A stretch of 64,000 nt of DNA from assembly GCA_006226775.1 (NCBI GenBank), contig SBGD01000074.1:62001-126000 (forward strand). The letters are read 5' to 3'. The translations under genes and the position numbers were made by a program. This document shows, one piece after another, positions 36,983-46,103 of this stretch (the first letter of the stretch is position 1; every line of letters starts with the position of its first letter). Below the pieces are notes generated by a model that made no database searches, had not been told where the DNA came from, and saw nothing but the letters and a program-made list of their open reading frames with translations. This stretch comes from Paracoccaceae bacterium (GTDB lineage: Bacteria > Pseudomonadota > Alphaproteobacteria > Rhodobacterales > Rhodobacteraceae).

Positions 36983-38136
36983 GCCGGAACCCCGCGCGGC
37001 AGGTGCGCGCGGGCGTCGCGCAGGAAGGGCAGGGCGGCAAGCGCGCTGGCCAGCGGCAGGGCCCAGAGCGCCAGCGGGTGATGCAGGACCGGGCCCAGCA
37101 GCGCCAGCGAGAGGGCCAGCGTCACGGCGGCACGGCGCAGGGGCGGGGCGGTGTGGCCGGTGGCGATGAGCGCCTGGGTCAGCGGCATGAGCAGCGCGGA
37201 CAGCGCGCCGGTGAGCAGCAGCGGCGGCAGCAGCGGCGCGGCAGCCCGGGCCTTGTCGGGGCCGAGAAGCGGCAGCAGATGCGGCGCGGCGGCCCAGGCG
37301 GCGGGGTAGATCATCGCGGTCAGCAGCGTCACCTGGCGCAGGCTCTGGCGGAGGTGAGTGGCGAAATCGGCGCTGCCGGCGAGGGACTTGAAGCGGGGCA
37401 GCGCGAGATAGCGCAGCGGGGCGAGGGCGAGGGTGTCGATCAACTCGACCAGCCGGGTGGCGATCTGGAAGGCGCCGGCGGCGGGCAGGCCGAGGGTGAG
37501 GGCGATCAGGAGTTGCACGGCGGGGAAGGTGGCCGATCCGGCGAGCGGGCGCAGGGTGAGGCGGGCGAGATCGGGCAGCAGCGGGCGGAGCGTGCCGCGC
37601 GGGCCGAGGTCGGGCGGGGCGAGGGCAAGGGACAGCGCGGCGGTGAGGGCGGTATTGGTCAGGGCGAAGGCGGTGAGGCTCCAGGCGGCCCAGCCCTGGG
37701 TCAGGCCGTAGAGGGCGACGCCGGCGGCGAGGGCCTGGGCCAGCAGGGTGCGCAGGGCCAGCGCGCGGAGCTTGAGCGCGCGGCGCAGGCAGCCTTCGGA
37801 GGGCGCGGCGAGGGCGTTGAACAGCGGCAGGCTGGCGAGGACGGCAAGGTGCGGGCGGCTCTCGGCAGGCAGAACTGGAAGCGCGGCGAGGCAGAGCAGG
37901 GCGGCGGCGAGGCCGAGGCTGAGTGAGAGGGCAAGGAGCGGGTGGTCCGGCGTGTCGGAGGTGATGCGAAGCTCGGTGATGCCGGATTTGTGCAGCACCT
38001 GCAGGAGCCTGGGCAGGGCGAAGGCGGTGGCGAAGACGCCGATCTCGGCCAAGGGGAGAAGCCGGGCGGCAAGCAGGAAGATCGCCGCGGAAATGCCGAG
38101 ACGGGACCATTGCAGGATGATCGCCCAGAGCGTCAT
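36979..38136 (-). CDS. Polysaccharide flippase (Wzx/MATE-like)
   Basis: MTLWAIILQWSRLGISAAIFLLAARLLPLAEIGVFATAFALPRLLQVL; polytopic; start may be 38181. Confidence 0.78.
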   Translation of the reverse strand: MTLWAIILQWSRLGISAAIFLLAARLLPLAEIGVFATAFALPRLLQVLHKSGITELRITSDTPDHPLLALSLSLGLAAALLCLAALPVLPAESRPHLAVLASLPLFNALAAPSEGCLRRALKLRALALRTLLAQALAAGVALYGLTQGWAAWSLTAFALTNTALTAALSLALAPPDLGPRGTLRPLLPDLARLTLRPLAGSATFPAVQLLIALTLGLPAAGAFQIATRLVELIDTLALAPLRYLALPRFKSLAGSADFATHLRQSLRQVTLLTAMIYPAAWAAAPHLLPLLGPDKARAAAPLLPPLLLTGALSALLMPLTQALIATGHTAPPLRRAAVTLALSLALLGPVLHHPLALWALPLASALAALPFLRDARAHLPRGVPA

Positions 38137-38177
38137 GACGGGACCTCTGGGGTCGGGCGGCTGTTGGCTGTGGCGGA

Positions 38178-39185
38178 TCATGCGGGGACCTTGGCGGGGC
38201 TGGGGGTGAGGGCGGCGAGCAGGGGGCGCTCGATGTGGCGGTGGACCAGCAGGGCGGTCCAGAGGCAGGCCAGGGTGAGGGCGGCGCAGAAGGCGACGGC
38301 GGCCAGCGGGGTGGCCGGGAGAATGGGAAGCAGCGCCAGGGTGGCGGCGCGCAGGGTGAAACGGTGCGAGAGGTAGAGCGCATAGGAGGCGTCCCCCAGC
38401 CGCTGGAAGGGCAGGGGGCGGTCGGGCGCGAACAGCGTGCCGGCGGCGACGATCAGCATGGCGGGAAGGCCCGCGGCGAGGAACCGGGGCAGGGCGGTCT
38501 GGTGGAGCAGGGCGAGGAGAGCGAGGCCTGCGGCAAGGGCCGTCAGGGCCAGCGGGGTCGAGGGGCGGATGACACCCCTTTGCCAGAGGCGGGCGAGGGT
38601 GATGCCAAAGGTGAACTCGAGGATCAGCGGGTTGGTGTAGAACAGCGTTGCCGTGGACCGGGGCAGGTGGGGCCCGAGCAGGGCGAGGGTCACAAGCGCG
38701 GCGGCGCAGGTCAGAAGCGGGCGGGGCAGGGTGAGGCAGAGGGCCAAGAGGGCGTAGAAGAAGACCTCGTAATTGAGCGTCCAGCCGAGCGAGAGGACCG
38801 GGGCGATGCGGCCATCGGGGCGCTCGAACGGCAGGAAGAGGTAGGAGTGGAGGATCTGCGCGGGATCGAGGCCGGTGTCCTTGAGCGCGCCGGGGGCGGC
38901 AAGCAGGAGCGCCACCATCAGCGTGGTGAACAGCGCATAGAGCGGCGCGACGCGGCGCAGGCGGCGGCCGAGGAAGGCGCCGGGGCGGTGCAGGAAGCGG
39001 GCGGCGGAAAGCGTGACGATGAAGCCGGAGATCACGAAGAAGATGTCGACGCCGCGGGTCCAGGGCAGATCGGCGCCGGGCAGGTCGAGAGCGAAGTAAT
39101 GCGCGGCCTCGGCGCGGATATGGCCGACCAGCACCAGAAAGGCGGCGAGGGCGCGCAGGGACTGGAGGCCCGGGAGATGGGTCAT
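38178..39185 (-). CDS. Acyltransferase 3 family membrane protein
   Basis: LQSLRALAAFLVLVGHIRAE; RGVDIFFVISGFIVTLSAARFLHRPGAFLGRRLRRVAPLY. Confidence 0.9.
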   Translation of the reverse strand: MTHLPGLQSLRALAAFLVLVGHIRAEAAHYFALDLPGADLPWTRGVDIFFVISGFIVTLSAARFLHRPGAFLGRRLRRVAPLYALFTTLMVALLLAAPGALKDTGLDPAQILHSYLFLPFERPDGRIAPVLSLGWTLNYEVFFYALLALCLTLPRPLLTCAAALVTLALLGPHLPRSTATLFYTNPLILEFTFGITLARLWQRGVIRPSTPLALTALAAGLALLALLHQTALPRFLAAGLPAMLIVAAGTLFAPDRPLPFQRLGDASYALYLSHRFTLRAATLALLPILPATPLAAVAFCAALTLACLWTALLVHRHIERPLLAALTPSPAKVPA

Positions 39186-39320
39186 GGGGTTCGGCTTTCG
39201 TGAGGGGTGGCTTGGGCGTTTCCGGTTATTTCATTTGAAATCAAGGCATTAAGTCGCGCGCCTCTCGGCGGGCGGCAATCGATGCGGGACGGCGACCCTG
39301 CCGCGCCTCGGGATCGGAGC

Positions 39321-40589
39321 TCAGGCTGCTTCATGGAGGGCCTCGGTCTGTTGCATGGGCAGGGGGATGATCTGGGCCGTCGGGGCCGCCTTGCGGCGCG
39401 ACAGGTGGCAGATCAGGGCGATGACCAGCAGCGAGGCCAGCAGGTTCTGATGCAGAAGGTAAGGCGCGTGCGAGGAAAACAGCAGCGCGGCGCCGCATTG
39501 CGCATAGATCGCGGCAGCCAGCAGCGTCGCCCGGGCGCGGTGAAAGAGGATCCGCAGCGTGAAACCCGCGAGCAGCAGAAAGAGCGCCGCGCCGAAGGGG
39601 CCGAAATCGACGTAAGGGGCGGTCAGCAGAGGGAAATCTCCGCCGCCCTTGATGGCATCGAGCGCCGGCGCAAGCGGGGCGAGGGCCTGGTCGACCACCC
39701 CGTCGGTGAAGGTCAGCACCGCGACACCATGCAGGGTGATCCCGCCCCAGGTGGGCGGCGTTTCGGTGGCCAGCGGTGCGACGGCATTCCACAGGTCGTT
39801 GACCATGTAGAAGGCGAGTTTCTGCAACCCGATGGGCACCGCGTCGGTGCTGATGGCAGGGTTGGTCAGCGCCTCGCGCAGGCTCCAGACCCCGAGAAAC
39901 AGCGCCGCGCCGAGGATCAGCCAGGGCAGCGCCACAAGGCGGCGGCGGATCAGGCAGGTGACGAGATAGGCCGAAAGGGTGAATTGCAACAGCAGCAGGC
40001 GCTGGCTCATCACGATGGGCAGCAGCGTCAGCGCGATGGCGTTGAGCAGCAGCGTGAGACGGCAGAGCCTGCGGGCGCGGTCGGGCAATGCGCCGGTGGC
40101 GAGCAGCGCGGCGGCGAGGCAGCCGGTGGCGGGCAGCGCGGCATAGAACAGGCGCATCCCGGTGAAAAGCTTGTTCTGCAACAGGAAATCCCGGGCGGTC
40201 AGGGCCTCGGCGGCGGTCAGGATCAGCAGGCGGCGAAAACCGCCGAGTTGCAGCGCGGTGAGCGTGATCCAGAGCAGAGTAGTGCCCAGCAGCAGGAGGT
40301 TGGCCAGGAAGGTGAGGCGCGCGGCCCTCGCCAGATCCGGCGGAATGAAGCGGGGGCTGCGGCGGGGCAGGGCGGTGCGTGCGGCGAGGTCTCCCACCGT
40401 CCAGGCGGCCAGCGCGGTGAACAGCCAGAGCGCGCCCAGCGGGGTGAAGGCGGCAAGCGTGATGTCTTCGCGCGCCATGAAGGCGGGCATCAGGTCGAAG
40501 GCCCGTGGCGAGGTCAGCGCGACAAGCGCCACCGCAAGGGTCAGCGCCCAGCAGATCAGCACCAGCGAGAGGGGCGAGAGCGCACGCAT
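39321..40589 (-). CDS. Polytopic membrane protein, candidate polysaccharide polymerase (Wzy-like)
   Basis: 422 aa, about 10 TM, between acyltransferase/flippase and sulfotransferase genes. Confidence 0.6.
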   Translation of the reverse strand: MRALSPLSLVLICWALTLAVALVALTSPRAFDLMPAFMAREDITLAAFTPLGALWLFTALAAWTVGDLAARTALPRRSPRFIPPDLARAARLTFLANLLLLGTTLLWITLTALQLGGFRRLLILTAAEALTARDFLLQNKLFTGMRLFYAALPATGCLAAALLATGALPDRARRLCRLTLLLNAIALTLLPIVMSQRLLLLQFTLSAYLVTCLIRRRLVALPWLILGAALFLGVWSLREALTNPAISTDAVPIGLQKLAFYMVNDLWNAVAPLATETPPTWGGITLHGVAVLTFTDGVVDQALAPLAPALDAIKGGGDFPLLTAPYVDFGPFGAALFLLLAGFTLRILFHRARATLLAAAIYAQCGAALLFSSHAPYLLHQNLLASLLVIALICHLSRRKAAPTAQIIPLPMQQTEALHEAA

Positions 40590-41281
40590 CAGGCGGCCTG
40601 GGGCAGGGCGCGCGCGGCCGCGTAGAGGTGACGGTCGGCGGCGGTGAGCCGCTCGATCCGCGCGCGCAGGTCAGCCGGGATGCGGGTGCCCTCCGGCGCG
40701 CGGTTGCGGTGCAGGATGGGCAGCGGCAGGCCGGTGAAGCGGCGCAGCGCGCGGGCAAAGGCACGGGGCCGGGCGAGATCGCCGATCAGGGCGAAGCGGG
40801 CGAGGTTGTCCTGCGCCCTGGCAAGGGCCTTGGGAAGATCGCGACAGGTGGTCAGGCTCTCGCCCGCGAAGTGAAAGAGGTATTGCGAGGCCAGCCGCCG
40901 GGCATCCTCGGTGTCGAGAAAGGCGGCGAGGCAGGCGGGGCGCGCCGGGTCGGGATGGCGGCGTTGCAGGTAGTGGTAGTGCGAGACGAAGCGCTCGGCC
41001 GGGTCGCGCAGCAGGGTGATGAAGTCATGGCCGGAGCGGGCGTGAAGCTCGGGGTTGTAGCGGAGATGGCCGGCGATGCAGCGCGTCCTGCGCGCCAGGA
41101 GCCGCGCCAGCACCGCGTCGCGGGCGGCATAGTCCGACAGGATCCGCGCCTCGCCCGCCAGCGCCGGATCGCCAAGGTCGAGCGGGATCGTCGCCTGCGA
41201 AAAGGCATGACGCAGGCGCAGCGCGGCGCCAAAGCTCGACCCGCCGCATTTCGGAACATGAAGGTAGACGATGCCGCGCAT
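40589..41281 (-). CDS. Sulfotransferase family protein
   Basis: YLHVPKCGGSSFGAAL (5'-PSB loop) and LLRDPAERFVSHYHYL (3'-PB). Confidence 0.85.
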   Translation of the reverse strand: MRGIVYLHVPKCGGSSFGAALRLRHAFSQATIPLDLGDPALAGEARILSDYAARDAVLARLLARRTRCIAGHLRYNPELHARSGHDFITLLRDPAERFVSHYHYLQRRHPDPARPACLAAFLDTEDARRLASQYLFHFAGESLTTCRDLPKALARAQDNLARFALIGDLARPRAFARALRRFTGLPLPILHRNRAPEGTRIPADLRARIERLTAADRHLYAAARALPQAA

Positions 41282-41327
41282 GGGGGCCTTCCGTGTTTGC
41301 GTTTTGTTAAGGAAAACACGGGCATGG

Positions 41328-41343
41328 TTAATGCAGGTTTAAC
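41328..41343. promoter_or_regulatory. CtrA-type site TTAA-TGCAGGT-TTAAC
   Basis: Exact TTAA-N7-TTAAC in the divergent sulfotransferase/glycosyltransferase intergenic region. Confidence 0.5.
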
Positions 41344-41360
41344 GCCGCATCGGAGACGCC

Positions 41361-42500
41361 ATGCGGATTGTTCATGTGGTCACGCGGCTTCTCAGGGCCG
41401 GGTCGGAAGAAAACACGCTGGAATGCTGCCGCTGGCAGGCCGGCGCCGGGCATGAGGTCCTGTTGGTGCACGGGGCCGAGGCGGATGCGGGCTGGGCCGC
41501 GCGTCTTCCGGTGCGGACGCTGGCCGTGCCCGAGATGGTGCATCCGATCCGGCCGGTCGCCGACCTGCGGGCCCTGGGCGCGCTGCGGCGGCTCTACCGC
41601 GCGGTGCAGCCCGACGTGATCCATACCCATCAGAGCAAGGCCGGCATCCTCGGGCGGCTGGCGGCGGATGCGGTGCCGGGCGCGCGGGTGGTGCACGGGG
41701 TGCACATGCTGCCCTGGGCGCATGTCGGCGCGGCGCGGCGGCGGGTGTATCTTGCGGCAGAGCGGGCGGCGGCGCGGCGCACGGATGTCTTCGTCGGCGT
41801 GAGCGAGGCCCTGGGCACCGCCTATCGCCAGGCGGGCATCGCGCCGCAGGTCCATTGCGTGCGCTCGGGGATGGACCTGGCGCGCTTTCGCCGCGCGGAC
41901 CTGCCGGCGGACTGGCGCGCGCTCTTGCGGCTGGCCCCGGGCGCGGCGCGGCCGCCGGTGGCGGTGATGCTGGCCGCGCTGGAGCCGCGCAAGCGCCACC
42001 TGGCCTTCCTGCGCGCCTTTGCCACGGTGCGGCGGCTGATGCCGGACCTGCGGATCGTGCTGGCCGGAACCGGGCCGGAGGCGCCGCGCGTGCGGCACGA
42101 GGTGGCGCGGCTGGGGCTGGGCGACCGGGTGATCCTGGCGGGCCATCGGCGCGATCCCGAGCGGCTTCTGGCGCTGGCCGATGTCTCGGTGCTGGCCTCC
42201 GAGCGCGAGGGCCTGCCGCGGGTGGTGGTGCAATCGCTGGCGGCGGGGGTGCCGGTGCTGGTCAACGACCTGCCGGGGATCGGCGAGGTGCTGCGCGACC
42301 GGGTCAACGGGCGCATCCTTCCGGCGCGCGATGCCGGCGCCTTGGTGCGCGAAATGGTCGGCATCCTGCGGGTGCCCGAGCGGCTGGAATGCCTGCGGCG
42401 CGGTGCGGCGGCCAGCGACGTCAGCCCCTGGGCGCTGGAGCGGCTGGGGCCGGAGACCACGGCGCTCTATGCGGCTGAGCCGATGAGGGCGGCGGCATGA
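41361..42500 (+). CDS. Glycosyltransferase family 4
   Basis: VVTRLLRAGSEENTLECCRWQAGAGHEVLLVHG; VSVLASEREGLPRVVVQSLAAGVPVLVNDLPGIGEVL. Confidence 0.88.
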   Translation: MRIVHVVTRLLRAGSEENTLECCRWQAGAGHEVLLVHGAEADAGWAARLPVRTLAVPEMVHPIRPVADLRALGALRRLYRAVQPDVIHTHQSKAGILGRLAADAVPGARVVHGVHMLPWAHVGAARRRVYLAAERAAARRTDVFVGVSEALGTAYRQAGIAPQVHCVRSGMDLARFRRADLPADWRALLRLAPGAARPPVAVMLAALEPRKRHLAFLRAFATVRRLMPDLRIVLAGTGPEAPRVRHEVARLGLGDRVILAGHRRDPERLLALADVSVLASEREGLPRVVVQSLAAGVPVLVNDLPGIGEVLRDRVNGRILPARDAGALVREMVGILRVPERLECLRRGAAASDVSPWALERLGPETTALYAAEPMRAAA

Positions 42501-43594
42501 GGCTGATGGTGAACGCGCGCTTCCTGGGCCAGCCGCTGTCGGGCGTGCAGCGCTTCGGCCGCGAGATCGTGGCGGCGCTGGATGCGCGGCTGATGGCGGA
42601 TCCGGCGCTTCGGGCGCGGCTGGGCCCGGTGGTGGCCTGCGCGCCGGAAGGCGTGGCCGATCCGGGGTGGCAGGCGATCACGCTGCGGCAGGTGCCGGGC
42701 GGGCAGGGCCACCGCTGGGAGCAGGGCGCGCTCTACCGCGCCGCGCGCGATGCGGTGCTGTTCTCGCCCGGCAATGCCGGGCCCCTGCGGCACCGGACGC
42801 AGGTGCTGGTGCTGCATGACGCCAACCTGTGGGAAATCCCCGAGGCCTATGGCTGGCGCTACCGCGCGCTGCACCGGGCGCTGCGGCCAAGGCTGGCGCG
42901 GCAGGCGGCGGAACTGGTGACGGTCAGCCGCTATTCGGCGCGGCAGCTGGCCGGGGTTCTGGGGGTGTCGGAGGGCCGGTTCTCGCTGGTGCCCAATGCG
43001 GTCGAGCATGTGCTGCGGTGCGACGCCGATCCCGGCGTGCTGGCGCGGCACGGGCTGACACGCGGGGGATACCTGTTCTGTGTCGGCAACCGGTCGCCGA
43101 ACAAGAACGTCGCGCGGCTGGTCGCGGCGCATGGGATGGCGGGCGAGGTGCCGCCGCTGGTGGTGGCGGGCGGCTTGGCGCCGGGCCTGGCGGCAACGCC
43201 CGCGGTCCAGGGCCTGGGCCGGGTCAGCGACGGCGAATTGCGCGCGCTCTACGAAGGCGCGCGGGGCTTCGTCTTCCCCTCGCTCCACGAGGGCTTCGGC
43301 ATCCCGCCGCTGGAGGCGATGGAACTGGGCTGCCCGGTGCTGGCGGCGCGGGCCGGCGCCCTGCCGGAGGTTCTGGGCGAGGCCGCGCTCTGGTGCGATC
43401 CGCTGTCGGTCGCGGACATGGCGCGGGGGATCAAGGCGCTGGCCGCGCTGGCGCCGCAGGACCGGGCGCAGCGGGTTGAGGCCGGTCGCGCGCGCGCCGC
43501 GCGCTATCGCTGGGCGCGCAGCCTTGACGCGCTTTTGCCGGTACTGGCGCGGGCGCGGGTCTGCGGCGGCGTCGGGATGCTTGCGGCGGGGTAG
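42497..43594 (+). CDS. Glycosyltransferase family 4
   Basis: LFCVGNRSPNKNVARLV; GARGFVFPSLHEGFGIPPLEAMELGCPVLAARAGALPEVLGEAA. Confidence 0.9.
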   Translation: MRLMVNARFLGQPLSGVQRFGREIVAALDARLMADPALRARLGPVVACAPEGVADPGWQAITLRQVPGGQGHRWEQGALYRAARDAVLFSPGNAGPLRHRTQVLVLHDANLWEIPEAYGWRYRALHRALRPRLARQAAELVTVSRYSARQLAGVLGVSEGRFSLVPNAVEHVLRCDADPGVLARHGLTRGGYLFCVGNRSPNKNVARLVAAHGMAGEVPPLVVAGGLAPGLAATPAVQGLGRVSDGELRALYEGARGFVFPSLHEGFGIPPLEAMELGCPVLAARAGALPEVLGEAALWCDPLSVADMARGIKALAALAPQDRAQRVEAGRARAARYRWARSLDALLPVLARARVCGGVGMLAAG

Positions 43595-43609
43595 GGGGCC
43601 GGTCGCGGC

Positions 43610-44278
43610 CTACCGCCCGGTGGGGCTCAGCACCAGCCCGGCGGTGCGCAGGATCAGCACGAGGTCGAGCGGCAGGCTCTGCTCGGCGCGGTAGCGGCGG
43701 TCGAGCGCGACGCGCTTGCGGTAACAGCCATCGTCGCGGCCCTCGATCTGCCAGAGCCCGGTGATGCCCGGCGTCTGGCCGAGATAGGCGGCGGGGTCGC
43801 CATCGTAGAACGCCAGTTCCCCGGCGGTGATCGGGCGCGGCCCGACAAAGGACATCTCGCCACGCAGCACGTTGAGGATCTGCGGCAACTCGTCCAGCGA
43901 GGTGCGGCGCAGCAGCCGGCCCAGGCGGGTGATGCGCGGATCGTCACGCAGCTTGAAGGCGCGCGCCCAGTCGAGCGCGGCAATCGGATCCTGCGCCAGG
44001 GTCTCGGCAAGGATGCGGTCGGCATCGGGCACCATGGTGCGGATTTTCCAGCAGCGGAATGGCCGGCCCTTGCGGCCGATCCGCCGGTGGCCGTAGAACC
44101 CCGGCCCGCCATCGGCGCGGGCAAGCAGCCACAAGACCGCGATGACCGGGATCAGGAAGGGCAGCAGCACCGCGGCAACGACAAGATCGAGCGCGCGTTT
44201 GCCGCACCGGGCATAGAGGCGGCGGGCCGGGGTCGGCAGGGGCAGATCGGTGGTGACATCTGTCATGCGGGGCCTCAA
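43610..44278 (-). CDS. Initiating sugar transferase (ExoY/WbaP C-terminal type), copy A
   Basis: KRALDLVVAAVLLPFLIPVIAVLWLLA; FRCWKIRTMVPDAD; DELPQILNVLRGEMSFVGPRPI. Confidence 0.92.
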   Translation of the reverse strand: MRPRMTDVTTDLPLPTPARRLYARCGKRALDLVVAAVLLPFLIPVIAVLWLLARADGGPGFYGHRRIGRKGRPFRCWKIRTMVPDADRILAETLAQDPIAALDWARAFKLRDDPRITRLGRLLRRTSLDELPQILNVLRGEMSFVGPRPITAGELAFYDGDPAAYLGQTPGITGLWQIEGRDDGCYRKRVALDRRYRAEQSLPLDLVLILRTAGLVLSPTGR

Positions 44279-44509
44279 AGGTCGGTCCCACCCAGCCTTT
44301 GGTTAACCCCGATAAACCATGGGTTAGGTTAATGGAATGTGAATAAAATCGATTAAAATCAGGATGTTGTCGTTAACCTTTCGGTAAGGATTGCCGCGTG
44401 TTCCGCCGGGGCGCGACGGATGCCGGATCTGCGCGGGTGGGCGGAAAGGCTTGAAAAGGTAATGCGCGGATGGCATTTGTAAGGGGAAACGCAGTAACGG
44501 AGGTCGCGC

Positions 44510-44746
44510 ATGCAGGAATCCACCGTGACGACCAAGGGCCAGACCACCCTGCCGCGTGAGGTCAGGGAGGCGCTGGGCCTGAAGCCCGGCGACCGCATCC
44601 GCTACCTGGTGCTGGACAATGGCCAGGTGCGCATCCTCAAGCCGCGCTCGGTCATGAGCCTGGCCGGGCTGCTGCACCGCGAGGGGCGGGCGCCGGTGAC
44701 GCTCGAGGACATGGAGGCGGCCATCGCCCGCAGCGCCCAGGGATGA
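44510..44746 (+). CDS. AbrB/SpoVT-type antitoxin
   Basis: STVTTKGQTTLPREVREALGLKPGDRIRYLVLDNG. Confidence 0.9.
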   Translation: MQESTVTTKGQTTLPREVREALGLKPGDRIRYLVLDNGQVRILKPRSVMSLAGLLHREGRAPVTLEDMEAAIARSAQG

Positions 44747-45132
44747 CCGGGCTGGATACCAACCTGCTGGTCCGCTTCCTGACCCGCGACGATCCCGCGC
44801 AGGCCGCTGCCGTCGATTCGCTGTTCGCGGGGTTGAGCGAGGCCGATCCCGGCTTCATCTCGCGCGAGGTCGTCGTCGAACTGGTCTGGGTGCTGGAACG
44901 CGCCTATGGCTTCGAGCGCGAGGCCATCGGCCGGGCGCTGTTCGGCCTGCTCGAGGCGCAGGACTTCGTGGTCGAGGCCGCCGACCGCGTCGGGCTGGCC
45001 GCCTCGCGCTATGTCAAGGGCGGGCCGGGGTTTTCCGACCAGATGATCCTTCTGGCGGCGGTGGCCGAGGGCGGCAGGCTGGTGACGCTGGACCGCAAAC
45101 TGGCCCGCGAAGAGGGCGCCGCCCTGGCCTGA
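44743..45132 (+). CDS. VapC-like PIN domain ribonuclease toxin
   Basis: GLDTNLLVRFLTRDDPAQAAA; ISREVVVELVWVLERAY; FSDQMILLAA; LDRKLA; overlaps the antitoxin by 4 bp. Confidence 0.9.
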   Translation: MTGLDTNLLVRFLTRDDPAQAAAVDSLFAGLSEADPGFISREVVVELVWVLERAYGFEREAIGRALFGLLEAQDFVVEAADRVGLAASRYVKGGPGFSDQMILLAAVAEGGRLVTLDRKLAREEGAALA

Positions 45133-45149
45133 CGCACCGTCAGACACCG

Positions 45150-45884
45150 TCAGGTGCTGTCGAACTCCACCTCGCCCGGGGTGATGCGCGCGACCGAGAG
45201 CCTGCCGGTGACATAGGCGCCGGTGTCGACAGCGATGCGGCCATCGGTGACATTGGCCTGCTCGACGATGGTATGGCCATGCACCACCCATTGCCCGTCG
45301 CGGCGCGGTTTCGACAGGAAATCGGCGTGCCCCCAGGTCAGCGTGCGATGCTCCTGCTGGTCGAGCGGCAGCGCCGGATCGGCGCCGGCGTGCAGCACGG
45401 TGACATTGCCGCTGCGGTGCATCAGCGGCAGCAGGCGCAGCCATTCGATCAACTCGGCCCCCATGGCGCGGCGCAGCGCGTCGGCGGCGATCTTGAGGTC
45501 GATGCCGGAGGTGGACTGGCTGATGCCGGTGACGCCGAAGCTGGCCAGGGTCTGCAGCCCGCCATAGCGGATCCAGCGGGTGCCCTTGTCCTGCGGCGCC
45601 TCGAGAAAGGCCAGCAGCATGTCCTCGTGGTTGCCGCGCAGGCAGAGGATGTCGGGGCGGGCGACCAGGCGGCGCAGCACCTCGGCGCTGTGCTCTCCAC
45701 GGTCGATGTAGTCGCCGACGCAGACGATCGGCAGGTCGGTGGGCAGGTCGCGCAGCACCTGGTCAAGCAGGTCGATGCGGCCATGGATATCGCCCACGGC
45801 ATGAAACCCCGATTCGGGGGCGATCGGGGGGAAGCTCACCGGTTTCGGCGAGCGGAAGGCAGTGAACAGCGATGGCAGTTTCAT
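45150..45884 (-). CDS. Serine/threonine metallophosphatase family protein
   Basis: AVGDIHGRIDLLDQVL; VGDYIDRGEHS; LRGNHEDML; VHGHT. Confidence 0.9.
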   Translation of the reverse strand: MKLPSLFTAFRSPKPVSFPPIAPESGFHAVGDIHGRIDLLDQVLRDLPTDLPIVCVGDYIDRGEHSAEVLRRLVARPDILCLRGNHEDMLLAFLEAPQDKGTRWIRYGGLQTLASFGVTGISQSTSGIDLKIAADALRRAMGAELIEWLRLLPLMHRSGNVTVLHAGADPALPLDQQEHRTLTWGHADFLSKPRRDGQWVVHGHTIVEQANVTDGRIAVDTGAYVTGRLSVARITPGEVEFDST

Positions 45885-45961
45885 TTTTAAATCAGTCGCA
45901 GTCTCATTGACCTTGTATGCGCGCAAAATCTGCGGTTTGGAATTGCTGTCACGGGGATGTG

Positions 45962-45976
45962 TTAACGCCAGCTTAC
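45962..45976. promoter_or_regulatory. Near-match CtrA-type site TTAA-CGCCAGC-TTAC
   Basis: One mismatch to TTAA-N7-TTAA in the divergent phosphatase/yjbH intergenic region. Confidence 0.25.
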
Positions 45977-46103
45977 AATCTGCTGCGGTCGGTCGTGTCA
46001 TATACGCCACATCCTGTGTGGATTGCGGCGAAAAGGTGGCACTGGCGGGTGTGACGGGGGCAGCGCGCCTGTAGATTGCCGGCAATTGAAGAGGGACGTT
46101 GAT

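Noticed and set aside
36983-38383. N-terminal extension of the GumK-like ORF up to 38383
   Set aside because: Pro/Arg-rich shadow of the flippase gene; MRRVVILTGHFPEQK at 36982 is the plausible start.
39228-39241. ATTTCATTTGAAAT palindrome upstream of the acyltransferase
   Set aside because: Short AT palindrome in an AT-richer intergenic spacer; single copy, no supporting motif.
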